Below, piece after piece: positions 50,679-59,224 of a stretch of DNA of 64,000 nucleotides (the stretch's first letter is position 1; each line of letters starts with the position of its first letter). A model generated the notes under the pieces. It saw nothing but the letters and a program-made list of their open reading frames with translations. It had not been told where the DNA came from and did no database searches. A program made the translations under genes and the position numbers. Origin of the DNA: Bacteroidales bacterium (GTDB lineage: Bacteria > Bacteroidota > Bacteroidia > Bacteroidales > UBA932); the NCBI GenBank assembly GCA_017452265.1, contig JAFTMS010000010.1, positions 1 through 64,000 on the forward strand, given 5' to 3'.

Positions 50679-50802
50679 TATATTATAACTTATTGACTAA
50701 AATAAAATACAGACTTGTGTGAAATTTATGTCCAAAATTTGCGCATATCTGTATTATTTTATGGTTTTGCAATCTAAAGTTAAATAAATAATTCGATAGA
50801 TT

Positions 50803-50997
50803 ATGAATGACAGAGCAAAAAACACGGTTCCCAAACCGATTTTAGCACAACTTCGAGAAATGGAAGTTGGCGATATTCTTGTCTCCCCTGCTGAGAAAAG
50901 AGGCTCAGTAAAGGCGATGTGCAGTGAATATGGCTTTGAATGGAATAAGGTCTTTTCTACCTCTGTCAACCGCCAAGAAAGAACTATCAGTTTATAA
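50803..50997 (+). CDS. Small protein typical of Bacteroidota mobile elements
   Basis: A 64-residue protein (PKPILAQLREMEVGDILVSP, then KRGSVKAMCSEYGFEWNKVF). Close-looking short proteins with an ILAQLREM...VG start and a GSVK..CS.YGFEW.K.FST end recur in Bacteroidota conjugative elements and prophages; their function is unknown. It is divergent from the XRE regulator across 124 AT-rich bases, a layout typical of a regulator-target pair. Confidence 0.55.
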   Translation: MNDRAKNTVPKPILAQLREMEVGDILVSPAEKRGSVKAMCSEYGFEWNKVFSTSVNRQERTISL

Positions 50998-51265
50998 AGT
51001 GTGCTTCCTCTCCTTTGCCAATAATCTGTGTTCCTATATGTCACTGCCAATTTTTTCACGCCCTTATTATCTGTGCCCTCTGAATGTCGTATATTGCTGT
51101 CTCTTCTCTAAACTCCGCTCTACACGGTATTTTATCAGGTTTATGTGTTTTTCCGAAATTTCCGTCAATTCTGCACGAAAACTGTGTCAGAATGAACGCA
51201 AAAGAAAAGGCGGTAAAGCCCTGATTCGTAGAACTTTACTGCCTAATCTATTGATATGTAATTTC

Positions 51266-53992
51266 TTACCTTTCATTTTTTAGTCGCGCCTGTGCCGCAG
51301 CGAGGCGTGCGATCGGAACACGGAATGGCGAGCATGATACGTAGTTGAGCCCGATCTTGTAGCAGAACTCAACTGATGCAGGATCGCCGCCGTGCTCACC
51401 GCAGATACCGCACTTGAGGCCTTCGCGTGTCTCGCGGCCTTCGCGTACAGCATAGTTCACGAGCTTGCCGACAGACTTCTGGTCGAGAGTCTTGAATGGA
51501 TCGGCGTCGAGAATCTTGTTGCCGAGGTAGTCGCCCATGAAGGTTCCTACGTCATCGCGTGAGAAGCCGAATGTCATCTGAGTGAGGTCGTTGGTTCCGA
51601 ATGAGAAGAACTCGGCGGTACGTGCCATGCGGTCAGCTGTGAGGGCGGCACGAGGAATCTCGATCATAGTACCGAACTTGTAGTCGACTGCGAAGCCGAA
51701 CTGTGCCTCTACCTCTGCCTTGATCTTCTCGCAGATTGCCTTCTGGAAGCGGAGCTCGCGCTCTGAAATGGTTACAGGAACCATGATTTCAGGCATTGGG
51801 TTGAATCCTTCCTTCTTGAGCTCTGCAGCGGCAGTGAAGATAGCACGGAACTGTGTCTCTGAAATCATCGGGTAAGTGATGTGGAGACGTACTCCGCGGT
51901 GTCCCATCATAGGGTTTACCTCGTGGAGTGACTCGCCACGCTTCTCTATTTCACCTACAGAGATATGAAGTTCCTCTGCAAGCTCCTCCTTCTTCACCTC
52001 TGTCTGAGGAACGAACTCGTGGAGAGGCGGGTCGAGGAGACGGAATGTTACAGGCTTGGCGTCCATCACCTTCATAGTACCCTTGACAGCGGCCTTGATG
52101 TATGGCTCGAGCTCTGCAAGAGCAGCCTTACGCTCGTCGTCGGTCTTTGCGAGAATCATCTTGCGGAGCTTTGAAAGCGGAGTCTCTGCGTTCTGACCGT
52201 AGAACATGTGTTCGATACGGAAGAGGCCGATACCCTCAGCGCCGAAGCTGATTGCGCGTGCTGCATCCTCCGGAGTATCTGCATTTGTGCGTACACCGAG
52301 CGTGCGGAACTTGTCTACGATTTCCATGAACTTCACGAAACGTGGGTTGTCTGAAGCGTCCATGGTCTCGATGGCTACGTCATATACAAAACCCTTTGCA
52401 CCGTTGAGTGAAAGGACGTCACCTTCATGATATACCTTGTCCGAACCCTTGAACTTGAGTGTCTTGTTCTCGAGGTCGATACGCATTGCCTCGCAGCCTA
52501 CGATACAGCACTTGCCCCATCCGCGTGCAACGAGAGCGGCGTGTGATGTCATACCTCCGCGCTCGGTGAGGATACCTGCGCAGGCACGCATACCTTCTAC
52601 ATCCTCCGGTGAAGTCTCCTCACGTACGAGGATGGTTGCGATACCCTTTGCATTTGCCTCCATAGCAGCCTCTGATGTGAATGCGATTACACCCACTGCT
52701 CCACCTGGAGATGCTGGAAGACCGTTTGCAACAACAGAAGCCTTCTTCTCTGATGCAGGGTCGAGGATCGGATGAAGGATCTCGTCAAGCTGTGCAGGAG
52801 CGATGCGGGTAACGGCTGTCTTTTCGTCGATCATGCCTTCCTCGAGCATGTCCATTGCCATGTTGAGGGCTGCAAGACCTGTTCTCTTGCCGATACGGCA
52901 CTGGAGCATCCAGAGCTTGCCGTCCTGGATTGTGAACTCGATGTCCTGCATGTCGTGGAAGTGGTTCTCGAGGTGGAGACGGATGCCGTCGAGCTCTGCG
53001 TATACCTCAGGCATTGCAGTTTCAAGAGACTCGAGGTGCTGGTTGTGAGGGTTCTTTGTCGCCTCATTGAGCGGATTCGGAGTACGGATACCTGCCACAA
53101 CGTCCTCACCCTGAGCATTGATGAGCCACTCGCCGTAGAACTTGTTGTCACCGTTTGCAGGGTTACGTGAGAATGCAACACCTGTGGCTGATGTAGAACC
53201 CATGTTTCCGAATACCATCGACTGTACGTTTACAGCCGTACCCCACTCGTCAGGAATACCCTCGATGCGGCGGTATGCGATGGCGCGCTTTCCGTTCCAA
53301 GACTTGAACACACCTCCGATAGATCCCCAGAGCTGAGCCTCTGCAGAATCAGGGAACTCTGTGCCGAGAACCTCCTTCACGCGTACCTTGAACTGGTCGC
53401 AGAGGTCCTTGAGCTCCTCTGCAGTGATGTCTGTGTCGGATGCATATCCCTTTGCCTCCTTGAGGTCTGCCATCATTCTGTCAAGCTGCTGGCGGATACC
53501 CTGTCCGTCTGCAGGCTCGATGCCCTCGGCCTTCTCCATGACGACGTCTGAGTACATCATGATGAGGCGGCGGTATGCGTCATATACGAAACGTGGGTTG
53601 TTTGTCTTTGCGATCATGCCCGGGATAGTCTCAGAGCAGAGACCGATGTTGAGGATTGTGTCCATCATACCAGGCATAGAGCTGCGTGCACCTGAACGGC
53701 ATGATACGAGAAGCGGATTCTCCTTGTCGCCGAACTTCATGCCCATGATGGCCTCAGTCTTCTTGAGAGCCTCGGCCACTTCTGCCTTGAGGGCGTCGTT
53801 GTAGCCGCCACCAAGCTCGTAATACTCTGTACAGCACTCGGTTGTGATGGTGAAACCTGCCGGTACAGGGATGTTGAGCGTACACATCTCTGCGAGGTTC
53901 GCACCCTTTCCGCCGAGAAGCTCACGCATTGATCCATTGCCCTCTGCGGTTTTGCCGCCGAAGCAATAGACTCTTTTCTTGTTATCTTCCAT
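51266..53992 (-). CDS. ppdK: Pyruvate, phosphate dikinase
   Basis: A 908-residue cytoplasmic enzyme interconverting pyruvate, ATP and phosphate with PEP, AMP and diphosphate. The N-terminal ATP-grasp domain (MRELLGGKGANLAEMC), the swivelling domain with the phosphorylated His in GGMTSHAALVARGWGKCCIVG, and the C-terminal PEP/pyruvate barrel (GIGLFRIEHMFYG, FSFGTNDLTQMTFGFSRDD) with the Cys in KCGICGEHGGDP are all intact. Length is normal. It stands alone between the accessory cluster and a PurL-like gene. Confidence 0.97.
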   Translation of the reverse strand: MEDNKKRVYCFGGKTAEGNGSMRELLGGKGANLAEMCTLNIPVPAGFTITTECCTEYYELGGGYNDALKAEVAEALKKTEAIMGMKFGDKENPLLVSCRSGARSSMPGMMDTILNIGLCSETIPGMIAKTNNPRFVYDAYRRLIMMYSDVVMEKAEGIEPADGQGIRQQLDRMMADLKEAKGYASDTDITAEELKDLCDQFKVRVKEVLGTEFPDSAEAQLWGSIGGVFKSWNGKRAIAYRRIEGIPDEWGTAVNVQSMVFGNMGSTSATGVAFSRNPANGDNKFYGEWLINAQGEDVVAGIRTPNPLNEATKNPHNQHLESLETAMPEVYAELDGIRLHLENHFHDMQDIEFTIQDGKLWMLQCRIGKRTGLAALNMAMDMLEEGMIDEKTAVTRIAPAQLDEILHPILDPASEKKASVVANGLPASPGGAVGVIAFTSEAAMEANAKGIATILVREETSPEDVEGMRACAGILTERGGMTSHAALVARGWGKCCIVGCEAMRIDLENKTLKFKGSDKVYHEGDVLSLNGAKGFVYDVAIETMDASDNPRFVKFMEIVDKFRTLGVRTNADTPEDAARAISFGAEGIGLFRIEHMFYGQNAETPLSKLRKMILAKTDDERKAALAELEPYIKAAVKGTMKVMDAKPVTFRLLDPPLHEFVPQTEVKKEELAEELHISVGEIEKRGESLHEVNPMMGHRGVRLHITYPMISETQFRAIFTAAAELKKEGFNPMPEIMVPVTISERELRFQKAICEKIKAEVEAQFGFAVDYKFGTMIEIPRAALTADRMARTAEFFSFGTNDLTQMTFGFSRDDVGTFMGDYLGNKILDADPFKTLDQKSVGKLVNYAVREGRETREGLKCGICGEHGGDPASVEFCYKIGLNYVSCSPFRVPIARLAAAQARLKNER

Positions 53993-54139
53993 AGACTAAT
54001 AAGTATTTGATTAATAATGAATAAGCCTAAAATTCCGCACGGGCTTCCCCGAAACGGTTTGAAAATTGAAAAATTTTCGGCGCGAATTTAATCATTTTTA
54101 TTCAGATTCGGGCAAAATTATTCGCATTTGTAGCATTTG

Positions 54140-55294
54140 TCAGTCCTCTCCTTCCGATGCCTGATTCAGCAGCGATGCGAGGATGCCGCTCACTCCGCTT
54201 CCTGTGCTGCCTGTAAGGCGGATGCCCTCGTGTTCCACCGACGTTCTTCCGACCGGATAGTATGCCACGTCCTGAAGGATGAGCTGCGAGTCCACATAGT
54301 CGAAATCGTTGTCTCTTATCTGCAGAAGCACACCCGGCACTTCCGAAAAGAGCACCTTCGTACTGTCCTTTTCCTGATACGATGCCATGAGGCCGTTTAT
54401 GTCCAGGTCCATTCCGCATTCTCCGCACATCCTTTCCGCGGCAGTGGCAAGGCCTCCGTCCGAAACAGCCGCTCCGGCCATGACCAGACCGTCCTCCGCC
54501 AGCTCGCGCACGACTTCATAGCAGTCGATGAAATAGTCCGGGTCCTGGATTTCCGGGGCCGTGCCTCCGTTGTGGCCGTTGAGCTGTGCCAGCAGAGAGC
54601 CTCCGAGCCTGTATGAACATGTGTCGAAAGGTATGTATATTATCCAGCTGTCCTTTTCCGGCAGCATCCTTTCCGGACAGCAGCGTTCCTCGTTTATCCA
54701 CGGGTGTCGGCTTTCATATGGCGAGGACTTGAAGAGCGCACCTTCCTCGTGCGTGTCCGTTTCCTCGTCCTGCTCCTTCTCCGGCAGCCATGCGAAGAAT
54801 CTTGCGCTGCTTTCCTCGTCGTTCTCGATGAAGAGGTAGTCCGACATGCGCACCCCGAGGTCGTAGATGTATTCCCCGGCATTCATCGCGCTGATGTAGA
54901 AGGCGGACATGCTTCCGACCGGCCTGCAGTTCCAGTCCCACTGTGCCCAGAGGCGCAGGTCTCCCAGACGGAAGTGGCCTTTGCTCCAGAGGCGTGAAAG
55001 AAGCGCCTTGGCGATCTGCAGACGGGTGAAGTGTGCCGGATACAGCATCCTGAACGGGATTTCCCTGTGGACGGCTTCGGAAGTCATCTTGAGATATTCT
55101 CCGTTTCTGCCGCTTTCGTGCATGAACGGTGTCACAGGGGGCTCCATGGTCTCGTCCACTATGTCTGCGAATCCGCCCGGGAATCCGTCGTCCTGATACT
55201 CCATGCATTCGTCCAGCAGTTCCGCCGGAGCGGCCTCATATGCGGCTCCGTCTATGATGTACTGTGAGTACAATGCTGACTCGTTTTCCTTCAT
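54140..55294 (-). CDS. AIR-synthase/PurL C-terminal-like protein
   Basis: A 384-residue protein resembling a shortened, degenerate PurL/AIR-synthase-related protein. The C-terminal half has the AIRS_C pattern (GLVMAGAAVSDGGLATAAERM, VLFSEVPGVLLQIRDNDFD, VAYYPVG); the N-terminal half (RLGDLRLWAQWDWNCRPVGS, AGEYIYDLGVRMSDYLF) replaces the ATP-binding half of true PurL. Proteins like this are conserved in Bacteroidales separately from the full PurL and have no established reaction. It is divergent from folC over a short promoter region. Confidence 0.65.
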   Translation of the reverse strand: MKENESALYSQYIIDGAAYEAAPAELLDECMEYQDDGFPGGFADIVDETMEPPVTPFMHESGRNGEYLKMTSEAVHREIPFRMLYPAHFTRLQIAKALLSRLWSKGHFRLGDLRLWAQWDWNCRPVGSMSAFYISAMNAGEYIYDLGVRMSDYLFIENDEESSARFFAWLPEKEQDEETDTHEEGALFKSSPYESRHPWINEERCCPERMLPEKDSWIIYIPFDTCSYRLGGSLLAQLNGHNGGTAPEIQDPDYFIDCYEVVRELAEDGLVMAGAAVSDGGLATAAERMCGECGMDLDINGLMASYQEKDSTKVLFSEVPGVLLQIRDNDFDYVDSQLILQDVAYYPVGRTSVEHEGIRLTGSTGSGVSGILASLLNQASEGED

Positions 55295-55307
55295 AAAAAT
55301 GAATCTC

Positions 55308-55340
55308 TTGGGATAAAGTCTGTAAAAATACGTATTTTTG
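55308..55340 (+). promoter_or_regulatory. Promoter of folC
   Basis: TTG at 55308-55310 and TATTTTTG at 55333-55340 are 22 bp apart. The box overlaps an upstream in-frame ATG and supports the start at 55365. Confidence 0.55.
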
Positions 55341-55364
55341 TGTTTTGAACAAGCGTTTTCGGAT

Positions 55365-56879
55365 ATGAATTTTACGGAAGATGAATACGGAAAGATGATA
55401 GCGGAGCTGTTTCAGCGCTTCCCGTCATTTCAGAAGTCAGGTGCCGATGCCTGCAAGCCGGGGATTGCCAACATGGAATTCTTTGACCAGCTTGCCGGTC
55501 ATCCGCACAGGAACTATAGGATAATACATGTCGCAGGCACGAACGGAAAGGGATCCGTGTCCAACATGCTGGCGTCCGTCCTTGCCGCCACCGGCCTCAA
55601 GGTCGGCCTCTACACCTCGCCGCACATCCTGGACTTCCGTGAGAGGATGAGGGTGGTTGAGGCGGCGCGTGGTGCTGCGCCCGATGTCATCGCCGAAAGC
55701 TCCGCGCCCGACGTCATTGCGAGAAGCGCAGCGCCGTGGCAATCCCAGGTGCAGTACGTCCCGAAGGAATACGTCTGGCGTTTCATCCAGCAGTGGCAGG
55801 ACACCTTCGACCACTTAGACATGTCCTTCTTCGAAATCACGACCGTCATGGCCTTGAGCTGGTTCGCCGAGCATAAAGTGGATCTTGTGGTGCTGGAGAC
55901 CGGTCTGGGAGGCCGTCTGGACAGCACGAACATCGTAAGTCCGGAGCTGTGCGTGATCACGAACATCGGGCTCGACCACTGCGACATGCTTGGCGACACG
56001 CTTCCTGAAATAGCCTTCGAAAAGGCCGGAATCATAAAGCCGAAAGTGCCTGTCGTGATAGGGGAGAGCCATCCGGAGACGGATCCTGTCTTCGAACGTA
56101 AGGTTCTGTATACCAATCTTCCTGAACCGGATTACATGGGAAACAGCCAGGCAATCATGTCCCTTCTTACATTTGCGGACAAGGTAGAGCCGTCCATGTG
56201 GAACGAGAGTGAGGAAATCCTTGCGGAGATGGACCTTCAGGGAGTGTACCAGAGGAAGAACCTGCGTACCGTCCTTGCTGCATTGGATGTATTGCGTGAT
56301 ACCGCGTGCACTTCTGCCGGCAAACTGCACGCGGTACCCCAAAATTCAGGGGTATCGCGCGCACTTTCGCAGGAAAACTGCTCGCGATGCATCCGCGACG
56401 CCATAATCCAGACGGCTTCACGTATGGATTTCCACGGCCGATGGGAAAAGCTGTCCGATTCGCCGTACACGATCTGCGACATAGGCCACAACGAACACGG
56501 GCTCAAATACAATTTCGCCCAGCTTGCACGTATGCAGGCGGATGGCTATAGCCTTATAATGGTATATGGCTCTGTGGCCGACAAAGATGTCGATGCCGTC
56601 CTGCACCTGATGCCGGAAGGAGCGCAGTATGTCTTTACGCAGGCTCACGGAAAGAGGGCGCTGGCCGCGGAGAAGATCCGTGAAAGGTATACGGCCCATT
56701 GTGAAGAGACAGGCAGGACAGCGGAAAATATCCATTGCTGCGGTACGGTAATAGAAGCGGTAAAGCTTGCGTACAGCCTTGCAGCAGAGCTGGTTGAAAC
56801 AGGTGCCAGACCTCTCGTCTATATCGGAGGCAGCACATATGTCGTGTCGGAAGCCGTTGCTATGCTGAAAGGGCAGTAA
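55365..56879 (+). CDS. folC: Folylpolyglutamate/dihydrofolate synthase with two inserted peptide segments
   Basis: A 504-residue Mur-ligase-fold enzyme adding glutamate to folates. IIHVAGTNGKGSVSNMLAS is the P-loop, GLYTSPHILDFRERMRV the omega-loop region, LVVLETGLGGRLDSTN the metal-binding strand, and YTICDIGHNEHGLKYN the C-terminal domain start. The family is usually about 430 residues. The excess is accounted for by two low-complexity segments: one near residues 96-128 (APDVIAESS/APDVIARSA) and one near 312-342 (ACTSAGKLHAVPQ through LSQENCSRC). Both are encoded by palindromic repeat DNA inserted without breaking the frame. Catalytic motifs are intact, so the protein is probably active. 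The frameshifted small gene at 56908 follows. Confidence 0.9.
   Translation: MNFTEDEYGKMIAELFQRFPSFQKSGADACKPGIANMEFFDQLAGHPHRNYRIIHVAGTNGKGSVSNMLASVLAATGLKVGLYTSPHILDFRERMRVVEAARGAAPDVIAESSAPDVIARSAAPWQSQVQYVPKEYVWRFIQQWQDTFDHLDMSFFEITTVMALSWFAEHKVDLVVLETGLGGRLDSTNIVSPELCVITNIGLDHCDMLGDTLPEIAFEKAGIIKPKVPVVIGESHPETDPVFERKVLYTNLPEPDYMGNSQAIMSLLTFADKVEPSMWNESEEILAEMDLQGVYQRKNLRTVLAALDVLRDTACTSAGKLHAVPQNSGVSRALSQENCSRCIRDAIIQTASRMDFHGRWEKLSDSPYTICDIGHNEHGLKYNFAQLARMQADGYSLIMVYGSVADKDVDAVLHLMPEGAQYVFTQAHGKRALAAEKIRERYTAHCEETGRTAENIHCCGTVIEAVKLAYSLAAELVETGARPLVYIGGSTYVVSEAVAMLKGQ
55677..55744 (+). repeat. Repeat-derived in-frame insertion 1 in folC
   Basis: Two tandem 27-base units (55677-55703 and 55704-55730) encode APDVIAESS and APDVIARSA. 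The second runs into a 33-base segment (55712-55744), starting CGTCATTGCGAG and ending GCCGTGGCAATC, that matches half-unit B of the intergenic element at 59031-59106 (complement of 59074-59106). This shows that a mobile-type palindromic repeat lies inside the coding sequence. Confidence 0.75.
56300..56389 (+). repeat. Repeat-derived in-frame insertion 2 in folC
   Basis: Two tandem hairpin units of about 37 bases. The first has perfect 11-base arms TACCGCGTGCA (56300-56310) and TGCACGCGGTA (56326-56336); the second has near-perfect arms TATCGCGCGCA (56353-56363) and TGCTCGCGATG (56379-56389). CCCC/GGGG arms (56337-56340, 56349-56352) join them. The units also align with each other. Confidence 0.75.
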
Positions 56880-56907
56880 AGTCATACCCCGAAACTGACA
56901 ACCATTT

Positions 56908-57308
56908 ATGAAACGGATCATCTTCATTTTGGCGGCCCTGTTTTCCGTAGCGGTGCTGTCCTCATCCATCTTCGTGAATCGCAGCAAGGAGGAATGGTCG
57001 CTCAAGACCTTGTGGGCGGAATATCAGGAGGTTTCCGAGCAGCAACTTTCCGGATGGTCAGGCGGCTTCTTCCGCCCGCTTTCATATGGCTTTATATCTG
57101 TGTCCCCGTATGCATATCGTGAGGTGAAGGATGCCGTACCCTTTATTGGATCGATGTGTTCCCTGAGGAAAGTTCCACGATAGAGGAGGCCTTCTACGTG
57201 ACGCAGGAAGGCAGATTCGCATCCCCGGCCGCCGAAATCGAATCCCTCTATGCCCCTCACTACCGCGCAAACGATTCCTCCCCGGCCGCATTTGTTGCGG
57301 TTAATTGA
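56908..57308 (+). pseudogene. Small secreted or membrane-anchored protein gene with a frameshift
   Basis: The first frame (56908-57183) begins with a signal-anchor-like MKRIIFILAALFSVAVLSSS and loses sense after about residue 75. A second frame continues from near 57138 (TLYWIDVFPEESSTIEEAFY) to a stop at 57306-57308. One missing base near 57135 would join them into a protein of about 133 residues. No family is recognised. It lies 28 bases after folC. A sequencing error would look the same. Confidence 0.5.
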
Positions 57309-57502
57309 CCACAGATTGCATTGTCGCCCTGCCATCTGTTAAAAAGAACGATTAGTCTGTTAAAACCATTCCGATCAGAGTATGTGAATCTTCTGGCCGG
57401 AATTTTTACAATACTTGTAAGAAAGCATAAATTTTGCACACCGATTTTAATAAATATTTTGAAGTTCCAGGAAAAATAGAACTTTGGAAAAAATAGGATC
57501 TT

Positions 57503-57958
57503 ATGTTAGACGTTGTTAAAGTTGCTTCTTATATTTCTCGTCGTTACGAACAGACATTCGGTGTCCGTATCGATGAGATGAAGCTTCATAAGCTCTTATA
57601 TTTTGCTCAGCGAGAATCTCTTATACAGACCGACGAACCATTGTTTGCAACTGCTTTTCAGGCTTGGATAGTTCAGATCAGAAGTCTATATAAATCCGGT
57701 AAATTGACCGAACATCTCACTGATTTGGAGATTGCTCCATACCTGCCAATTTTTGACAAGATTTTCGAACAATATGCACCAAAAGATGCGTGGACATCAA
57801 GCTCTATCACTCACGGTGAAAAATCGTGGATTAAAGCTCGAGAAGGTGTATTGCCAGATGAAAACAGCAGTGTCTTGATAGACATTGATGATATCAGAAA
57901 AGACGCACATCATATAAAACTTCGCAGATATTTCTTAAGCAAATTGCTGCCGGCATAG
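57503..57958 (+). CDS. Panacea-domain (DUF4065) protein, second copy
   Basis: A 151-residue protein with KVASYISRRYEQ and MKLHKLLYFAQRESL, the N-terminal Panacea motifs, and a C-terminal SLITHGEKSW-like helix (SSITHGEKSWIKAREG). The usual AW-x-x-GPV motif is altered to AWIVQIRSLY, lacking the Gly-Pro pair that copy 1 keeps (AWVNGPVYP). The partner gene eight bases downstream is broken by three lesions, so this gene may be under relaxed selection. DNA here is AT-rich relative to folC. Confidence 0.75.
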   Translation: MLDVVKVASYISRRYEQTFGVRIDEMKLHKLLYFAQRESLIQTDEPLFATAFQAWIVQIRSLYKSGKLTEHLTDLEIAPYLPIFDKIFEQYAPKDAWTSSSITHGEKSWIKAREGVLPDENSSVLIDIDDIRKDAHHIKLRRYFLSKLLPA

Positions 57959-57965
57959 ATTTATT

Positions 57966-58789
57966 GTGGCTTGTATAACAGAACAGCAACGCGCCATACT
58001 GGATGGTTTTTCAATAGAGAGACTGTCTGATTCTGACGAAAACTTACGTCAGGTCAGTGATTTTCAGAATAACCGAAGTGACAGTCTCACAAACAAGATA
58101 CAATCAGAAGCATTTGAAGAAGATGAGCTAGGTACAGTCGCTTTTTTATGTCATTAAGGATAAAGATGGTAAGATTGTATTCTATTTTTCCCTTAAATGC
58201 GGACAGCTTTATGATAAGTTATATGAAAAGGAGCACGTTCATCTGATTCTAGGCCTTCTTGAGTACTTTGATCAGATTGAGCAGGAAGAAACTACCAGCG
58301 AATCCGATTTGAGTTTAATCGAAGAAATCAGAGAAAGTGTCCGCTCAAGAAAAGGCATCCTAAAATCTGACCTCAATAAGATTCAGAAAAAGGACAACAA
58401 GGCTGTTAAAGATCTTGAGAAAGCCTTTACAGGAAATATGCAGCGTGTCGGACAGACTTTTGCCGGTGTCGAGATAGTTCAGTTCTGTTTAAACGACAAG
58501 TACAATGAGGATTTAAAGAGATTGGGGTTTTCCTAGTTTGGGTGCAATCGTATTCTGACATTTTCTGGTTCCAAAAGTTCTTAAAGTCAGGAAATATATA
58601 GGTTGCCATTACCTGTTCCTGTTTGCTGCAGACACTTCTGAAGACGAGAGCCTTATCCGATATTATAAGACCTTGAGATTTACTGATGCAGAAGAGCACG
58701 GAGCTGTGATTCCATTATATGACTGGACTTGCAGATTTATGTATCAGGAAATCTCATCATTAGAAGACAGAAGCCATCAGGAATCTTAA
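57966..58789 (+). pseudogene. GNAT-like partner of the second Panacea gene, inactivated
   Basis: Starting at GTG 57966, the frame reads MACITEQQRAILDGFSIERL and breaks at a run of six T (58142-58147); removing one T continues into FYVIKDKDGKIVFYFSLKCG. A second one-base break at TTTT 58528-58531 separates LKRLGF from PSLGAIVF, and a TGA at 58556-58558 stands where a Trp codon TGG would restore VFWHFLVPKV. The end (GCHYLFLFAADTSEDESLIR) resembles GNAT-type acetyltransferase folds known beside Panacea genes. The repaired protein would be about 274 residues. Three independent lesions make a sequencing error unlikely. Confidence 0.7.
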
Positions 58790-58918
58790 AGGATGATATC
58801 CTATGGTAGTTAAACATAAATATTGCCGGTCAGAGGACGTGAGTATCCTTGAGAACAAACGATCCGTACCCTACATGGTAGCCGATTCATAAATATCACT
58901 GCGCCAGATACTTACGCC

Positions 58919-58948
58919 ATATCGCCTGCTCCATCTGCCGCAGGCGAT
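58919..58948 (+). repeat. 30-base palindromic repeat, copy 2
   Basis: It differs from 47868-47897 at one loop position only and has the same orientation. The nine-base stem is ATCGCCTGC/GCAGGCGAT. Confidence 0.75.
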
Positions 58949-59030
58949 ATATGCGAAGGGGTTGATTGTCAATGGTTTGAACGGTGATGTCGCTAATCTG
59001 ATCTTCCGTTTTCTGTGCGGAGCGTCTTGA

Positions 59031-59106
59031 CGTCATTCTGAGAAGCCGAAAGGCGACGTGAGGATCTTCATTTAGATTGCCACGGCCCTAAGGCCTCGCA
59101 ATGACG
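59031..59106. repeat. Dispersed palindromic element with half-units A and B
   Basis: Half-unit A (59031-59067) starts CGTCATTCTGAG and ends GTGAGGATCT; half-unit B is its inverted relative (59074-59106), reading CGTCATTGCGAG to GGCAATCT on the minus strand. Single half-units occur at 32878-32913 (A) and inside folC at 55712-55744 (B). Related CATTCTGAG/CATTGCGAG repeats are widespread in bacterial genomes. Confidence 0.75.
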
Positions 59107-59165
59107 TTTCTCGCAGCGGCCTGCAGCACCTTCAGTGGATAATAATTTAGAAATATTTAAAATTA

Positions 59166-59197
59166 TTTGTAAATTTCCCTGTAAGGTGCTATATTTG
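59166..59197 (+). promoter_or_regulatory. Promoter of the PepSY-like genes
   Basis: TTTG at 59166-59169 and TATATTTG at 59190-59197 are 20 bp apart, a near-perfect Bacteroidota promoter. Confidence 0.7.
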
Positions 59198-59224
59198 TCA
59201 CAGGACAATCAAAACGATATGATT

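Larger units (their letters stand above)
58790..59165. other. Gene-free stretch with dispersed repeats
   Basis: No gene is seen. It contains copy 2 of the 30-base palindromic repeat (58919-58948) and the 76-base two-part element (59031-59106), then the promoter of the PepSY-like gene. Confidence 0.6.

Noticed and set aside
55677-55730. Two tandem 27-base units in folC as a CRISPR-like array
   Set aside because: Only two units, no spacers, and they are coding and match an intergenic repeat family.
58142-58558. Programmed frameshifting or stop recoding in the GNAT-like gene
   Set aside because: Three separate one-base lesions of different kinds are better explained by gene decay than by recoding.
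47868-58948. The 30-base repeats as attachment sites of one integrated element
   Set aside because: No integrase lies between them, core genes (ppdK, folC) do, and the repeats are palindromic like dispersed REP-type sequences.
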